64,000 nucleotides of DNA from Littorina saxatilis (GCF_037325665.1 NC_090246.1:35534732-35598731); one strand, 5' to 3'. Shown: positions 30,655 to 42,990, counted from the first letter of the stretch. Notes: generated by a model from the letters alone, not told the origin. Numbers and translations: made by a program.

Positions 30655-33600
30655 TTTTCTATCGGATTGAAAGTGACTTCTGTTTCTAAGCGACAAGTGT
30701 GTCAACATTGACTCTTGTGTCAACTGCTTTGTGTCAGACTTGTTAAGAGTCTATTACACTAGTTCTGTAGTTTTAGTTTGGTTCTTTATCATTATCAACG
30801 GTAACTGTACCGTTTTATTTTTATTTTCCTGTTTCCTAATTGTGCTTGTCTGCTTTTCGATTTTCTACTTGCTTATTGTTTGTTTTCGCTGTTTACCTAG
30901 TTTGTCGTCGGAAACAGTTCCTTGTCTCTTTACTAGTTAATTTACGCTTGACGTTGTGTTTCGTAAAGTGTCATATATCATTTTGGTTCCATCACTGTTT
31001 TGTATCTCTTCATTATTTTGTTGTCTTGCTTACTGGATAATTAGCTGATTCAGTATCAATAAGTATATTGTTTAATTAAACAAACAAACAAACAAAAAAC
31101 GCCCCAAAACGCTACTTGAGCTTAATTATGAGTAGCTCTCCTACTACATGGCCAACAAAACAGGGTCTCCGTGTTGGGCACCTGAACATTAACCATGCTA
31201 TAAATAAAATCAATGATATTTCTACAATGCTGTTAAATACTGGAACAAGTTTTCACATTTTTGGGATCACAGAATCAAGATTAACACCTCAGATTTCGGA
31301 TTCTGACGTTGTTATTCCAGGTTACAGTACGTTACGCAGAGACCCTCAGCAAAGTAGAGAAACTGGTATACTTTTGTACATAAGTGAATCAATTAGTTAT
31401 ACACGAATAATACACCTTGAGAACTTCGTGGAATCTGTGTGGATTGAAGTTAAGTTGAGAGGAGCACCTCCACTCCTCATAGGATTTTGTTATAGAAATC
31501 CCGCAGAGCGAGCAAACTGGTCAGATAACTTTACACAGATGTTAGATGCAGTTCTGCTCGAGTCAAAGGAAACAATTCTGTTGGGAGACTTTAATGTTGA
31601 TTTGCTTAAACAAAACAAGCAGTGGGTTGATATGATTAACCTCTATAATCTTAAACAAATAGTCAACACTCCCACTAGAGTCACATCATCCAGCAGTACT
31701 CTGATAGATCATATCTATGTTACTGATCACCATAATATTGTCGAATGTTGTGTTCCAGCCAATGGTTGCAGCGATCATTTTCCTGTCTGTTTAACATGGT
31801 CAAGAAAGGGTGTCAAAATTCCTAAAGTTGGTCACAAGACAATAAAATACCGCTCTTTTTCTCAATTTAACGAAGACACCTTTCTACATGAACTTTGGAA
31901 TTCCCCACTATCTGATACTTACAATTTTACGGATCCGGACGAAGCCCTAACACATTGGCTTAGTGCCTTCAATGACATATACGATAAACATGCTCCGTGG
32001 AGAATAAAGAGAGTTAGGCACATTGTAAAACCTAAATGGTTTGATAATGATTTACAACATGCCATTGACCATCGCGATTTTTTAAAGTCGGTTGGCAAGG
32101 AAGAGGAATACAGAGAACAGAGAAATAAGGTAAATTCACTTAAACGAACAAAAAAGATAAAATATTTTCGTGACCTAGCATCAAGTTCAAAGCAAAATTC
32201 AAAGAATATATGGAAGGCAATAAATGAACTTACGAATAAAAAGGCTGCCAGTCATCCGAGTTGTATCAAGGACATATCTCCCGATGCTTTAAACACACAT
32301 TTTTCCAAAATTGCTGAAAATGTGATTAAAAATGACAAGTCCAAATTAAATGATTTGAAAGTTTTAGAAGAATTTTGCAAATCAAAACAAATTTCATGTC
32401 AAGCAAAAATTCCCCTTCTTACAGTACCTGAAGTTTTTCACGCACTTACACACCTCAAGCAAACAGGCACCCGGGGGCTCGATGGGCTTGATGGTAGGAT
32501 TCTTAAATTGTCAGCCCCCGTAATTTCTGAAACACTTACCTACATTTACAATCTCTGTTTAGACAAAAAATATTTTCCAGTCGCCCTGAAACAGGCTAAA
32601 GTCATTCCTCTGTTTAAATCAGGTGACAAAAGAGACCCCTCAAATTATAGGCCAATTTCCATTTTGTCTGTGTTATCAAAACCACTGGAAAAGCATATCA
32701 ACAAACACATCCTAACACATTTCAACCAAAACAACTTATTCCATCCTAAACAATCAGGATTTAGAGCTAAGCATTCCTGCCACACTGCCTTAATCTCTCT
32801 TGTTGATCAGTGGTTGGACAAAATAAACGATAATGAATTCTGTGGTGCCATTTTCGTAGACTTTGCAAAAGCCTTTGACGTAATTGATCACACATTATTG
32901 CTTAGAAAATTCGGTTTGTATGGCGTCGGATATGATACTATCAATCTTGTTAGTTCATTCCTCTCTGACAGACAACAGACAGTTCTTACAAACACTAGAG
33001 CATCGAGCTTGCAAGCTGTAGATTACGGTGTACCACAAGGATCGGTATTAGGACCTCTGCTCTTCTCAATATATGTTAATGACCTCCCCCTTTATATTCA
33101 ACATTTATGTGAACTTTTTGCAGATGATACCACAATTCACTCCAGTAACAAAAATTTAACTCGCTTATCAGAATCCCTCCAAGGAAGTCTAAACCAGCTG
33201 ACAGAATGGACTGACCTAAATCACATGTCTCTTAACCCAAAGAAAACCAAATATATGACAATTACAACTAGACAAAAACGCCAGATTTTACCTGAACTGG
33301 TCCCGATTTAATGATTGACGGCATTGTAGTGGAAAAAGTCGACCATCACAAAGTTCTAGGTGTCCACATCGATAACAACCTGTCTTGGTCAACTCACATT
33401 GAACAACTTAGTAAATTAGTGTCAAAGAAAGTGTACCTCTTATCTAGAATTAAACACTTCCTTAATTGTCAAGCCAGGAAGTTATTTTTCACTGCTCATA
33501 TTCAGTCTCTTATTGATTACGCATCCACTCTATGGGACTCTGCAAGTGATAATTCCCTAAAGCTACTCAGCAGATTACACAAAAGAGCGCTAAAAGTAGT

Positions 33601-34312
33601 ATTACTCAAACAGACTACTCTCACCGACTCAGACTACATCAACATAGGGGTCCTACCTCTGAAGTCAAGAATGAATTACAACAAAGGAATAATGATGCAT
33701 AAAATTATGACAGAAAATGCACCCGAAACCATTTGCTCAAAGTTCTCTTTGAAGAATTCGCACCACTTTATAAAACTAAACACTCCTCTTCCTAGGATAG
33801 ACCTATTTAAATCAAGTCTTGTTTATTCAGGAAGCAGCCTCTGGAACGCTCTTCCGGACGCCCTGCGGCAATCCACCAACACAGATTCTTTTAGAACCAA
33901 ATATTCTTTCCATTTAATAATGAACTCTATGAACAAATAAACTTGATTGGTATGTTTTATACAGTTGTTCATTATCGGAATTATGGTTTATTGTGACAAA
34001 ATCACGAAGATTTGGCTCTGTAATACATTGTTTTGCTGAGCTAATGTATTGTTGGGTTACTTTCCGTTTATCTTCATTGCTTTACACCCAATTTTGAACA
34101 CTACCTTATGATCTACAATGCTTCTACATAATGCGCTTCATGTACATAAACTTATATGTTCTACCATTAATGTTTTTATGTAACCTTTTTTTCCCTAGTC
34201 ATAGTTATAGTAAAATAGTTTAGTCCCTCTTTAGGGCGAGGGCCAGATGCAAAAAAGCATACCTATGCTTATTCTTGTCACCCTCGAAAAATAAAGATTT
34301 GTCATTGTCTCT
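30655..34312 (+). mobile_element. Non-LTR retrotransposon (LINE), Jockey/CR1-like
   Basis: A single pol region with endonuclease and reverse transcriptase, then a 370-bp 3' UTR with a GGGCGAGGG...CCCTCG hairpin and an AAATAAAG end near 34300. About 450 bp of T-rich sequence upstream of the coding region may be its 5' UTR; the 5' limit is a guess at the CT tract. No gag-like first frame is seen, so the copy may be 5'-truncated. Confidence 0.85.
31116..33940 (+). CDS. LINE endonuclease-reverse transcriptase, one frameshift
   Basis: It encodes the apurinic-like endonuclease that nicks target DNA (GITESRL about residue 50, LLGDFNVD, SDHFPV) and the reverse transcriptase (FVDFAKAFDVIDH motif A, GVPQGSVLGPLLF motif B, FADDTTIHS motif C). 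The first frame (31116-33311, 731 residues) ends just after the palm domain. The next frame (33311-33940, 209 residues) carries the thumb and C-terminal part, beginning near KVDHHKVLGV. The two frames meet at TAATG. A one-base shift near 33296-33305 is the simplest reading. Apart from this the protein looks full length, so the copy is young. The clade is uncertain between Jockey, CR1 and relatives. Confidence 0.9.
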
Positions 34313-34379
34313 CTCGACTGATCTCCGCTGACTGACTTATCGTTCAGTTTCAACCGTCTGTCTGTCTGTGTGTCTGTAA

Positions 34380-34600
34380 GTTTTTCTCTTTGTCTCTCTC
34401 TTTGTCTCCGTCTCTGTCAGTCTCTCTCCTTCTCGGTCTCTCTCTCTCCCTCTCTCTCCCTTTCTCTCCCTCTCTCTCTCTCTCTCTCTCTCCCTTTCTC
34501 TCCCTCTCTCTCTCTCTCTCTCTCTCAGTCTCTGGCTCTCTCCGTCTCAGCCACGGTCACTGAGTCTATTCTCTCTCTACTCTCTCTCTCTCTCTCTGTT
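34380..34600. repeat. (CT)n-rich low complexity
   Basis: TCTC and CCCTTTCTCT tracts just after the LINE 3' end. Open frames here are artefacts. Confidence 0.9.
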
Positions 34601-34894
34601 GATGTCTGTATTTGACTTCGTCGCTGAGTCTCGAACCGGCGACCTCATGATCTTTAGCGCATTTCACTTCCGACTGAAGACGGCAAGCTGACTGATGTGT
34701 GAAAAATAGGAAAGTCTATTTTGTGAGATACTGGTGACTGCCGGTCCCCGAGCCTGGGGGCTCCAGATCCGGCTCGCCGGATCCCGAGCCACTCCGTTAT
34801 TAAATCGGAGTAGCGTCCCTTGATGTCCAGATAATCCTTCAATGCGGTGAGGGTCACGCAGCAGATACCACGAGAATCAGCACGTATCTGCTTC

Positions 34895-35179
34895 ATGTCT
34901 TCAATAGCCAAGATGGTGAAAGTGTTAGTGGTTGGGTCAGGGATGACCGGCTGTGCTGCAGCCGCCATGCTACGACAGCGGCTGCCTGCAGACACCGACA
35001 TTACGATCTGGGACAAGGCAAGAGGAGCTGGTAATGTTACTAGTTTTCTATGAGTTTGACGGAGTTTTGTTTTGTTTGCAATGGTAGTCTGGAGCTGCTA
35101 TCGACTGAATGTTTTCGTTCGGGCTTATGACAGACTCCAGTCACCACAAGCCACAAACGCACACGCACGCACGCACTGG

Positions 35180-35223
<44 letters not shown>

Positions 35224-38200
35224 AGGGGCGGATCAGTTCATTTTATGGGGGGGGTTTCCAAAAGTATATTGTGAAGATATGGGTGTGAAGGCGCGAAGCG
35301 CCGAGCCGACGGCGCGAAGCGCCTAGCTTGCTAGGGGGGTCCGGGGGCATGCCCCCCCGGAAAATTTTGAAAAAAAGGATGCAAAATGGTGCAAGCTGGT
35401 GCATTCTGAGGATGATCATTACCAGTTCCAGGCAGCAGATTTTGTCACTGATTAATACCCACAAAATTGAAACTCAACCCAAAAAAACACACAAAAATAT
35501 TTTTATTTTTTGGCTGGGGGGGGGTTTCCGGAAACCCCAGAAACCCCCCCCCTCGTCCGCCCCTGCACACACACAACCTACAGGCACACACACACATACA
35601 CCCTACACACACAGTGACACACACACACACCCTGAGCGCGCACACACACACACACACTACAAGTACTAGTAGTTAGTCCTGTGACCGTTCGTGAGTCGCC
35701 AAGTCTGCTAGTACAGTGGAACCTCTATTTTAAGACCCACCATCCCTTATGAGACTCTCATGCACTACTGTACAACCTCGTCTTCTTCAATGTCAGTGTC
35801 ACGAAATTTACCTTCATCTTGAGAATCCCGCCTCTCTTTTAACACGTAAATTTCTAGGATTTTAGTAGGTTTTAAAATAGAGATACCACTGTATATTTGG
35901 TTTTGACATGTGTTTTTTTGTAGACAAACGCAAACCTATAGTGTACATCTGGCTCATAATTTACACATGTATGCTAAGAACCCTATGCATAATTGATTCT
36001 CTGGTGCGCAGTCTGTTGACACAAATGATAGACATGCAGCTGGTCCAAATTAATTTTGATCATGCATGTTGGATAGACATATAATGTACATAAGCCTCTG
36101 ATGCATGTGTATATATATGCAAAAATTAGTATAGCTAGCTGACCCCCTTCCTCACTCACCCAACCCTTGGAAAATAACAGACAGACAAACAAAGATCCAC
36201 AGAAAGATTGACAAAAAGACAAGCCTCAGAGGTAATCCTGGAGTATGCTGAAATGATTCTGAGCTACAGTGATTGTTGTCATATGATTGTACAGGTGGGC
36301 GCATGTCAACAAGTCGTAGTAGCACAGGTCCTTCAGCAGGAAAAAGCACAGTTGATCTTGGTGCTCAGTACATCACCCTTACTTCACAGTACCAGCAGAA
36401 GAGACAACAGTAAGTACAATGTAATCCAGTTGCGAATACACACACACACACACTTTGCCTCTCTATTTCTGTATCTCTTCCGTAACACAAAATTTTGATT
36501 GAAAAAGTAACGCTTTTATAACTTACACATACGACGTTTGAATGGCCTAGTGGATAAGAACCCGGCTTCCCAAGTGAAAGGTTGTGGCTTCGAATCCCGG
36601 CCGCACCTGGTGGGTTGAGGGAAGAGATTTTTCTGATCTCCCAGGTCATCTGATGTGCAGACTGGCCTTATCCCCCTTCATGTGTAAACGCAAGCACAAG
36701 ACCAAGTGTGCACGGAAAAGATTCTGTTATCCATGTCAGAGTTTGGTGGGTTATAGAAAGGGGCGTAAGGCAGCCTAAATGACAGGGTAAAAACGGTCAT
36801 ACACGTAAAAGCCATGGGAGTTTTAGGCCATGAACACACAAACTCTGTCTCTATATCTCTGTATCTCTGTAGTAATGTAAGAGTTTGGTTGAAAAGACAA
36901 GGCTTTGATTGCTTGCTGCAAACTTTAATTTATTGGTGAGGGTTTCATTATACTGGCTTACGAGTCCTCATCCAGACCTTCTAGCATCAGCCACACTGAT
37001 TTTCATGTAGCATTTTTCAGAGGTAGTTCAATGCAAGTTTTTAGAATTGAGCACTGATCTGTCTGCCGGTAAAGCTGAACTAACATGTAACATCCTTTTT
37101 TCTTTATCAGGCTTTATTCAGAGCTTCAATCACAAGGGCTGCTGGCTCCATTGAAAGGGAAAATAGACGGACCTAATCGCTTTGACCAGGATGGCGCACA
37201 ACACTTTGTCACTCCACAAGGCAGCAGCTCCCTTGTAAAACACTTCTTGCAGCAAGCTAGTGAGTATGCCAGCAACCAGAGCATTGAAATCACGATTAGC
37301 TTGAGTGAATGACTTCAAGGACTTTCTCCATGAACAGACTGTATGTACAGCAGTCCCTGCAATGTACGGCCCCCGGCGTGAGCGGACACCTGACATATAT
37401 GGACACATTTGCTCGGCACGGAGTGTTTTCCTTCTATATTTGCCCCCCCCTTAAGCGGACACCTGCAAAACGTGGACGCGGACACTCATTTTCGGTCCCA
37501 ACAGCAGTTCATACCTCCAATGTACGGACAGACCATCGTCAAATTTTCACCACAACAAAATCGATAACAGAGCAGTCCGGCTCTTGGTACAAAGATCACA
37601 GCCGCAATGGCGTGACGACAGTCACTGGTAACTTGAGTGCACCTGTACCCATCAGGAGGGGAGGTAGTTTTGGTCAGGAGTGGAGTACATGCGAAGATGC
37701 CAACATGAAACTGCACTGTGCTCGTTATTATTGTCTGTTGGACGTAAACAACAGAAACCACAGTCGATGAAGGTCCTGAGCGAAAGAGAGTGAAAAACCG
37801 GCCACAGTTCTCAGCATCGTGTGTCTGTGTGTAACCTCTTTCATTGACAAGATACTCTTGTTTCCCCTCAGCCTTGACCAGTGAGTCGGTTGCCTAATCT
37901 GTGAACCCTTCAGTTGTCTTGCTTTGTCAAAAGTTACGACACAGTCAACTGGTTTTGCTCTGAGTGAACAGTTGGAGCTGACCTCTCTGGCCACAGCCCC
38001 AAACAGTACATGGCTGGAGGGAGTGAGAGAGAGGGGGGTGGGGGTGGAGGGGTAGCTGGCTAAACTCTGTGGGGGTGTCCGGTGTCACTGCATGTCAGCA
38101 GGAAGAGCATTGGAGAGAAATAGAGAGGTGTACTCTTCCACACAATTTCAAAGCATCAGTTTTCACGGCTTGGGGTAGGCATTATAGTGAGGGAGAGTGG

Positions 38201-41200
38201 GAGCTGTGTTATGTACAGTGTATTTCCGACTGAAGAGTGAAAAGTCACTGCCATGCCACATGATCGGCATGCAGTAAATAAAGCCAGACAAGAAGAAAAT
38301 AAATTACATGATTATGACATGCAGCTCTATCTGCTGCTATTTATTCAAACTGGTTTTCAAGCTTATTCTTGCAAAGCATCTGCACACGCTCCTCTGTTGT
38401 GTTCGTGTGGCAGCTTTCGTATGTCAGTGCATGGTGAGTGTGTTCACTGCCTTGAGGATTTATTTTATCTCTTCTTTTCAACACTTTTCATACAAATCAT
38501 TTTTACAGAACGTTTAAAGAAGTATTAGGAGTTTATTGTTTAGTAGCCACAAGAAGTGATTAGCATAGACTCAATCCTGTTGTTTGTGTGTCTCTGTGTG
38601 AGTGTATGGGGGAGGGGGTGGTGTGGTCACCCCTCCCGTGACCGGACACCTGCAATGTACGGACAGTTTTGCTATGGCCCAAGGGTGTCCGTTCATGAGA
38701 GGGACTGCTGTAGCTCCGAATGTTATAGGATTCTTAAAAGAGTCACTGGCGGAAAGACTGGCAGACACTCTCTCTTCCTCTTTGTCTTCAGGGGGAAAAA
38801 TACATGATCCTTTCCTTTTTGACTGTCCACATTCTTTCTCGCAAGCACACACACATTCTTACGTGCACAGGCCAGTCTCAGCCATGCCATCTTGATTTCT
38901 TTTCATATATCAGTTCGCAAAATGGCCACTGAATGGAGACCGCTTGGTTACATTCTTACGACAAAACCCCAATGACATCCAAAATCAAGCTTTTCAAATG
39001 TTAGACTCTTTACTCGCTTTTGCTCGCATTTCAATACTTAAAAAAAACAACCACGTGTAAATCTAGTATGACCCAGCAAGCCATGTAGTATTCTCTATTT
39101 CTTCCAGAAGCCAATGTGGAGTATAACCATCAGGTTCTAACAGTAGAACAAGCAGCAGACGGAAAGAGCCTGACGGTGACTGATGTCGGCGGTAAAAGCA
39201 TTGCATGCCAAGCTCTTGTGCTGACCATGCCTGTACCACAGATACTTCAGCTGAAAGGAGTCGTACAGAAAACTCTGCTTGGTGAGTTTACTTCTGTTCT
39301 CTTTCCTCGATTCATTCAGTGTCTCCATAGCCACCCACTGTGGAGCAGGAGGAAAAAAAAGTTTAGTAGGAAAGGAGGTGCTTATTTTTATTTTTCTTGT
39401 GTTGATTTCATTGTTATTGGTTATTGTTGTTAGAGTGACGGTCAGCAGACCACAAAAATGTGAAAAGCTGATCCAAGTTGCTGCATGCTGCCCAGAATAA
39501 GTGAATTAATTGTGTGTTCAGTGTGTGTGTGTGTGTTATTTTTGTCGGTTTTTACACCCCCGGTATAGGGGTGTGTATAGGATTCGGTCGATGTGTTTGT
39601 TTGTGTGTTTGTGTTCGCATATAGATCTCAAGAATGAACGGACCGATCGTCACCAAACTTGGTGAACAGGTTCTATACATTCCTGAGACGGTCCTTACAA
39701 AAATTGGGACCAGTCAAACACACGGTTAGGGAGTTATTGGTGGATTAAGATTCTACAAGGACTTATAGAGGGACATATTAATGGTCAAAGGGAAATAACC
39801 TTCTCAGTTGGTGGCAGTGAGAATGGTAAGGACGGGGGTGTTTTTTCTACCTCGGAGGAATTTCTTGTTTTAATCAAGTTTTATGCAATTTTCAATTGCG
39901 TGTATCTTGAGACCAGACAGATTTAATTCTCAGCCTTATGATAAATAGGCTTTTAGAAAGCAGTTACTGGACTGCATGGTTAGTTTTGATTTTGCTACTC
40001 AAGTAAAAAATATTTTTGTTTAAGATTGTTTTCGTGTTTGTGCAGCAAACCATCCAGAAATGTGGGAGAAGCTGTCAGGGGTGACCTACTCTTCGCGCTA
40101 TGGATTGGGCCTCTTCTACCCTCCTGGCACAGAGCTGCCCTATGAGTGGTGTGCCAAGTACTTTGATAACCACCCCTCCATCCGCTTTGCTGCCATCGAC
40201 AGCAAAAAGCGTGGCATTGGTGAGTTTTGATTGGGCTGGAAAAGGTTAACATGAAATGCAATAAGTACAACCCATTTATGGTGACACTTTAATTTGGGGT
40301 GAAATGGTTGAAATATTATCCATTTGCACTTACATTTCCCTGTTGTTAACTTCTTTCTCTCTGTGTATGTGTGTGTGTGTGTTTGTACGTGTGTGTTGAG
40401 TCAAGCATACGGAAACTTGCATTCTCCCAGTAAGGTCATACATTGTACTACGTTGCAAGCCCCTGGAGCAATTTTTTGATTAGTGCTTTTGTGAACAATT
40501 AACAAGTGGCTCTATCCCATCCCCCCCCCCCCCCCCCCACCCCACCCCACTTTCCCCGTCGCGATATAACCTTGAACGGTTGAAAACGACGTTAAACACC
40601 AAATAAAGAAAGCATACGGACATACACCCTCACACCCATCATTGTCCCCCTTATCATCATACTTGATTCTATTTGGAAGATAATAAAAATCTTCTTCTTC
40701 TTCGTTCATGGGCTTAGACTCCCACGTTCACTTGTGTTTTTAGCACGAGTGGATTTTTACGTGTATGACCGTTTTTACCCCGCCATTCAGACAGCATACG
40801 CCGATTTCGGGGGAGGCATGCTGGGTATTTTCGTGTTTCTATAACCCACCGAACTCTGACATGGATTACAGGATCTTTTCCGTGCGCACTTGGTCTTGTG
40901 CTTGCGTGTACACACGAAGGGGGTTTGGTCACTAGCAGGTCTGCACATAAGTTGACCTGGGAGAAATCTCCACACTTAACCCACCAGGCGGCAGCGACCG
41001 GGATTCGAACTCACGACCTCCCGATTAGGAGGCCGACGTCTTACCACCACGCCACTGCGCCCGTCGATAATAAAAACCAAAATCTCATGTCACTATTATT
41101 TCCAGATTTAAGCAGCATTGGACCATCAGTCGTGGTTCACACCCATGTGGCCTTCGGTCTAAAGCATATTGACGAGGACAAAGAGAAGGTCAAGGACGTT

Positions 41201-41884
41201 CTCCTGGAACATCTCAAAGAGGCGTTGCCTGACCTTCCCCAGCCAGCAGAGGTCAAGAGTCAAAAGTGGAGATACTCACAGGTGAGTGAAATGTTCAGTT
41301 GTCTGCAGGGTTGTTACCTATGCATGTTCAGTTTTTCAAAAGTTCTTTTTTGGTAAGTTTTGATGAGTAAATTGTGTGGATATCAACATTTGTGTGCTAT
41401 TTTATTATCCCATGTTGTGTGATTAATGCTGATTACCAGCGGAGGGAATGGGTTTTTTAATGCATTTTTGTGCGTGTGTAAATCCGTGACTATTACCTTG
41501 ATGACAAAGCTTTAGGAATGAAAACAAAATACAGCATGATAGCCTTATAATTATACATGAACGAAAAAGTAAATCAACAAAATTCAAAACCAAATCACAG
41601 GTAAGCTAACATATTACTCTAATAAGATCAGTAAAACTTGAACAGAAATGCATGTGTTTCCAATTTGGTTTTGTGCTGTTCGTCATGATGTTAAAATAAC
41701 GTCTTATTCTTAACAGGTACATCGAGGATATCTTGGCAAACCAGGGTGTGTGACCGTACAGCAGCAACCTCTGATCATTCTGGCCGGTGATGCATTTTCT
41801 CTCTCCACTTTTGATGGCTGCTTGGACTCTGCCGAAGCTATAGCTGCTACTGTTGTAGAGAATTTCAAAAATGCAAATTTGTGA
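34895..41884 (+). CDS. RNLS: Renalase-like FAD-dependent oxidase, complete, seven exons
   Basis: Renalases are flavoenzymes that oxidise aberrant dihydro-NAD(P) isomers back to NAD(P)+, releasing hydrogen peroxide. Exons: 34895-35030, 36295-36409, 37111-37259, 39108-39281, 40046-40219, 41106-41281, 41717-41884; every junction is GT-AG and the phases agree. The product is 363 residues, or 357 from the second ATG at 34913 (human renalase: 342). Visible parts are the N-terminal dinucleotide fold VLVVGSGMTG, KARGAGGRMSTSR (the renalase GGRM motif), DQDGAQHFV, and the C-terminal flavin motif LAGDAFSLSTFDGCLDSAEA. AATAAA follows at 42331. Introns are full of SINEs and TIR elements. The choice between the two ATGs is open. 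Confidence 0.95.
35157..35222. repeat. (CA)n microsatellite, target of M343 copy B
   Basis: A CA/GCAC tract that continues at 35566-35660 on the other side of the inserted 343-bp element. Confidence 0.9.
35223..35565 (+). mobile_element. 343-bp TIR element M343, copy B
   Basis: Same length and almost the same sequence as 15147-15489, in opposite orientation. It has CAGGGGCGGA ends and lies within a CA microsatellite in renalase intron 1, so its target duplication cannot be told from the repeat. Confidence 0.88.
35566..36294. other. Rest of renalase intron 1
   Basis: CA-rich to about 35660. At 35712-35900 there is a pair of inverted ends, ACAGTGGAACCTCTATTTTAA and TTTTAAAATAGAGATACCACTGT, so a further small TIR element of the CAGTGGAACC group is likely. 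The rest is unassigned. Confidence 0.5.
36535..36835 (+). repeat. SINE family B, full-length-like copy
   Basis: A tRNA-like head with an A box (GGCCTAGTGGATAAG) and a B box (GGCTTCGAATCCC), then the shared body (GCAAGCACAAGACCAAGTG, GGTGGGTTATAGAA). It lies in renalase intron 2. Confidence 0.8.
37348..38710. mobile_element. Candidate 1.36-kb TA-flanked TIR element in renalase intron 3
   Basis: Left end TA|CAGCAGTCCCTGCAATG; right end AGGGACTGCTG|TA, the inverse. Both ends share sub-terminal GCGGACACCTG/CCGGACACCTG and TGTACGGAC motifs. It has no transposase frame I can recognise. It could also be two smaller copies of one family. Confidence 0.5.
38711..39107. other. Rest of renalase intron 3, no gene seen
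   Basis: Unassigned intron sequence up to the TTCTTCCAG acceptor at 39107. Confidence 0.45.
39545..39873 (+). repeat. Interspersed repeat in renalase intron 4
   Basis: It runs from TTTTTACACCCCCGGTATAG through GAACGGACCGATCGTCACC to CTCGGAGGAATTTCTTG. Non-coding; recognised by its patchwork of short repeat-style motifs like those at 21288-21752. Confidence 0.45.
40411..40612 (+). repeat. SINE family A, 3' half
   Basis: Matches the last 200 bp of the full copies, including the CACCAAATAAAGAAAG tail. The poly-C stretch in its middle is expanded. It lies in renalase intron 5. Confidence 0.85.
40715..41066 (-). repeat. SINE family B, full copy
   Basis: Read on the minus strand: a tRNA-like head (GCAGTGGCGTGGTGGTAAG A box, GAGTTCGAATCCCGG B box), then the family B body, ending in an ACGAGTG-type 3' part. 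It ends about 40 bp before renalase exon 6. Confidence 0.85.
41282..41716. other. Renalase intron 6, no element seen
   Basis: AT-rich intron between exons 6 and 7 with normal splice sites (CAG|GTGAGT; TTCTTAACAG). Confidence 0.6.
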
Positions 41885-42330
41885 AAACGTGATACATTAT
41901 CTTTGTGAGGAATTTCCTCAGTAAGTTAGTTATTTCATAAAATGCCATCTGCATTTATGTACATTTATATATGGAGTGTTTTACACAGAAAAGCTGGTCT
42001 TGTTTAACTGGATTTGTATTGCTGTTATTAACTTGTTCCGCATTTTTCTCTTGGATTTGAGAGAACTTTGGTCTCACGGATGAATCTGATCATGTGCTGT
42101 GATTGAGCATTGAGTAGTCTTGTTTTAATATTGTTGGACAGTTGGACTTTTCTTGTTTTGAGAAAAACTGATCTGATGTTAATGGACTGATCATGAAGAT
42201 GACTGGTGTGCATGTATGCTAGGAAATTGAGCGACTGAATTTTGAAGAAGTATACATCAAGCATATTTTTTGTGTGTGAGTGTGTTGATGTACGAGCATG
42301 TCTCTGTGTGTTTGGTGTTTGTAATAGAGG

Positions 42331-42336
42331 AATAAA
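42331..42336 (+). terminator. Renalase polyadenylation signal
   Basis: AATAAA about 450 bp after the stop, preceded and followed by GT-rich sequence. It is the first canonical signal downstream. Confidence 0.7.
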
Positions 42337-42373
42337 AGTATGCAACTGTAAGCAAAATACCTCTGACAATACA

Positions 42374-42473
42374 TCTTTCTTTCTTTATTTGTGAACAAGG
42401 GTAAAAGGAGAAACCGAATCCGTTAGTCGCCTCTTACGACATGCTGGGGAGCATCGGGTAAATTCTTCCCCCT
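42374..42473 (-). repeat. SINE family A, internally deleted copy
   Basis: The 3' tail (CTTTCTTTATTTG) is joined directly to the 5' head segment, with the middle 270 bp missing. Confidence 0.75.
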
Positions 42474-42846
42474 AACCCTGACAATACATATTAAATCAAG
42501 GAAAAAGACTATTAACCTCCACATTTTATTCTGGCATATTCGCAAATCTTGTGCCATCAAGTGTTGCTGATGAATGTAATCGCATCACTATATGCAATAA
42601 AACGAAACAGTATACCCTCGCTCTCTTTGTTTCGTTTTGTCTATATCACACGTCTCTGGACAAATAGTTTGGTACCAATAATTTGTTCTTCTGCATGGAC
42701 ACAGAAACAGTTACAAGATAAAAATACCATTACCAACCCTGCTCCCTCATTCTTGCATACATACATACATTCTCATTCCCTTCTGCATATGAATATGTGA
42801 GCTTGTGACTTTCTTCTATAAACAGAAAAGAACATTCCACAACATA
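42474..42846. other. Spacer, no gene recognised
   Basis: Contains a short (CATA)n run at about 42757. Nothing else supported. Confidence 0.4.
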
Positions 42847-42990
42847 CAGTGGGACCACCCGTTTAAGACGGCTCAAAATTGAGAAAATTGGGTCTTCAAA
42901 CAAGGGGAGTATTAAAATGGAAGTAAATTTACAGAAAGAAGGATCTGGGGATAGGGTAGGGCTTGAAAGGGGGGGGGTTTCATTTGGTAT
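42847..42990. mobile_element. Small TIR element, CAGTGGAACC family, diverged
   Basis: It starts TA|CAGTGGGACCACCCG and ends in AAAGGGGGGGGTTTCA, with a GAAAATTGGGTCTT interior like 13907-14056. Confidence 0.6.

Noticed and set aside
30453-30711. Ser/Leu repeat proteins over CT tracts (also at 34370, 46450, 25167, 15001)
   Set aside because: Translations of dinucleotide repeats.
37309-37770. A 153-codon frame after renalase exon 3
   Set aside because: Lies in an intron within repeat DNA; the renalase reading frame and splice sites explain the locus without it.
40985-41066. tRNA gene with GAGTTCGAATCCC box
   Set aside because: Head of SINE family B; the same body follows at 36535-36835.
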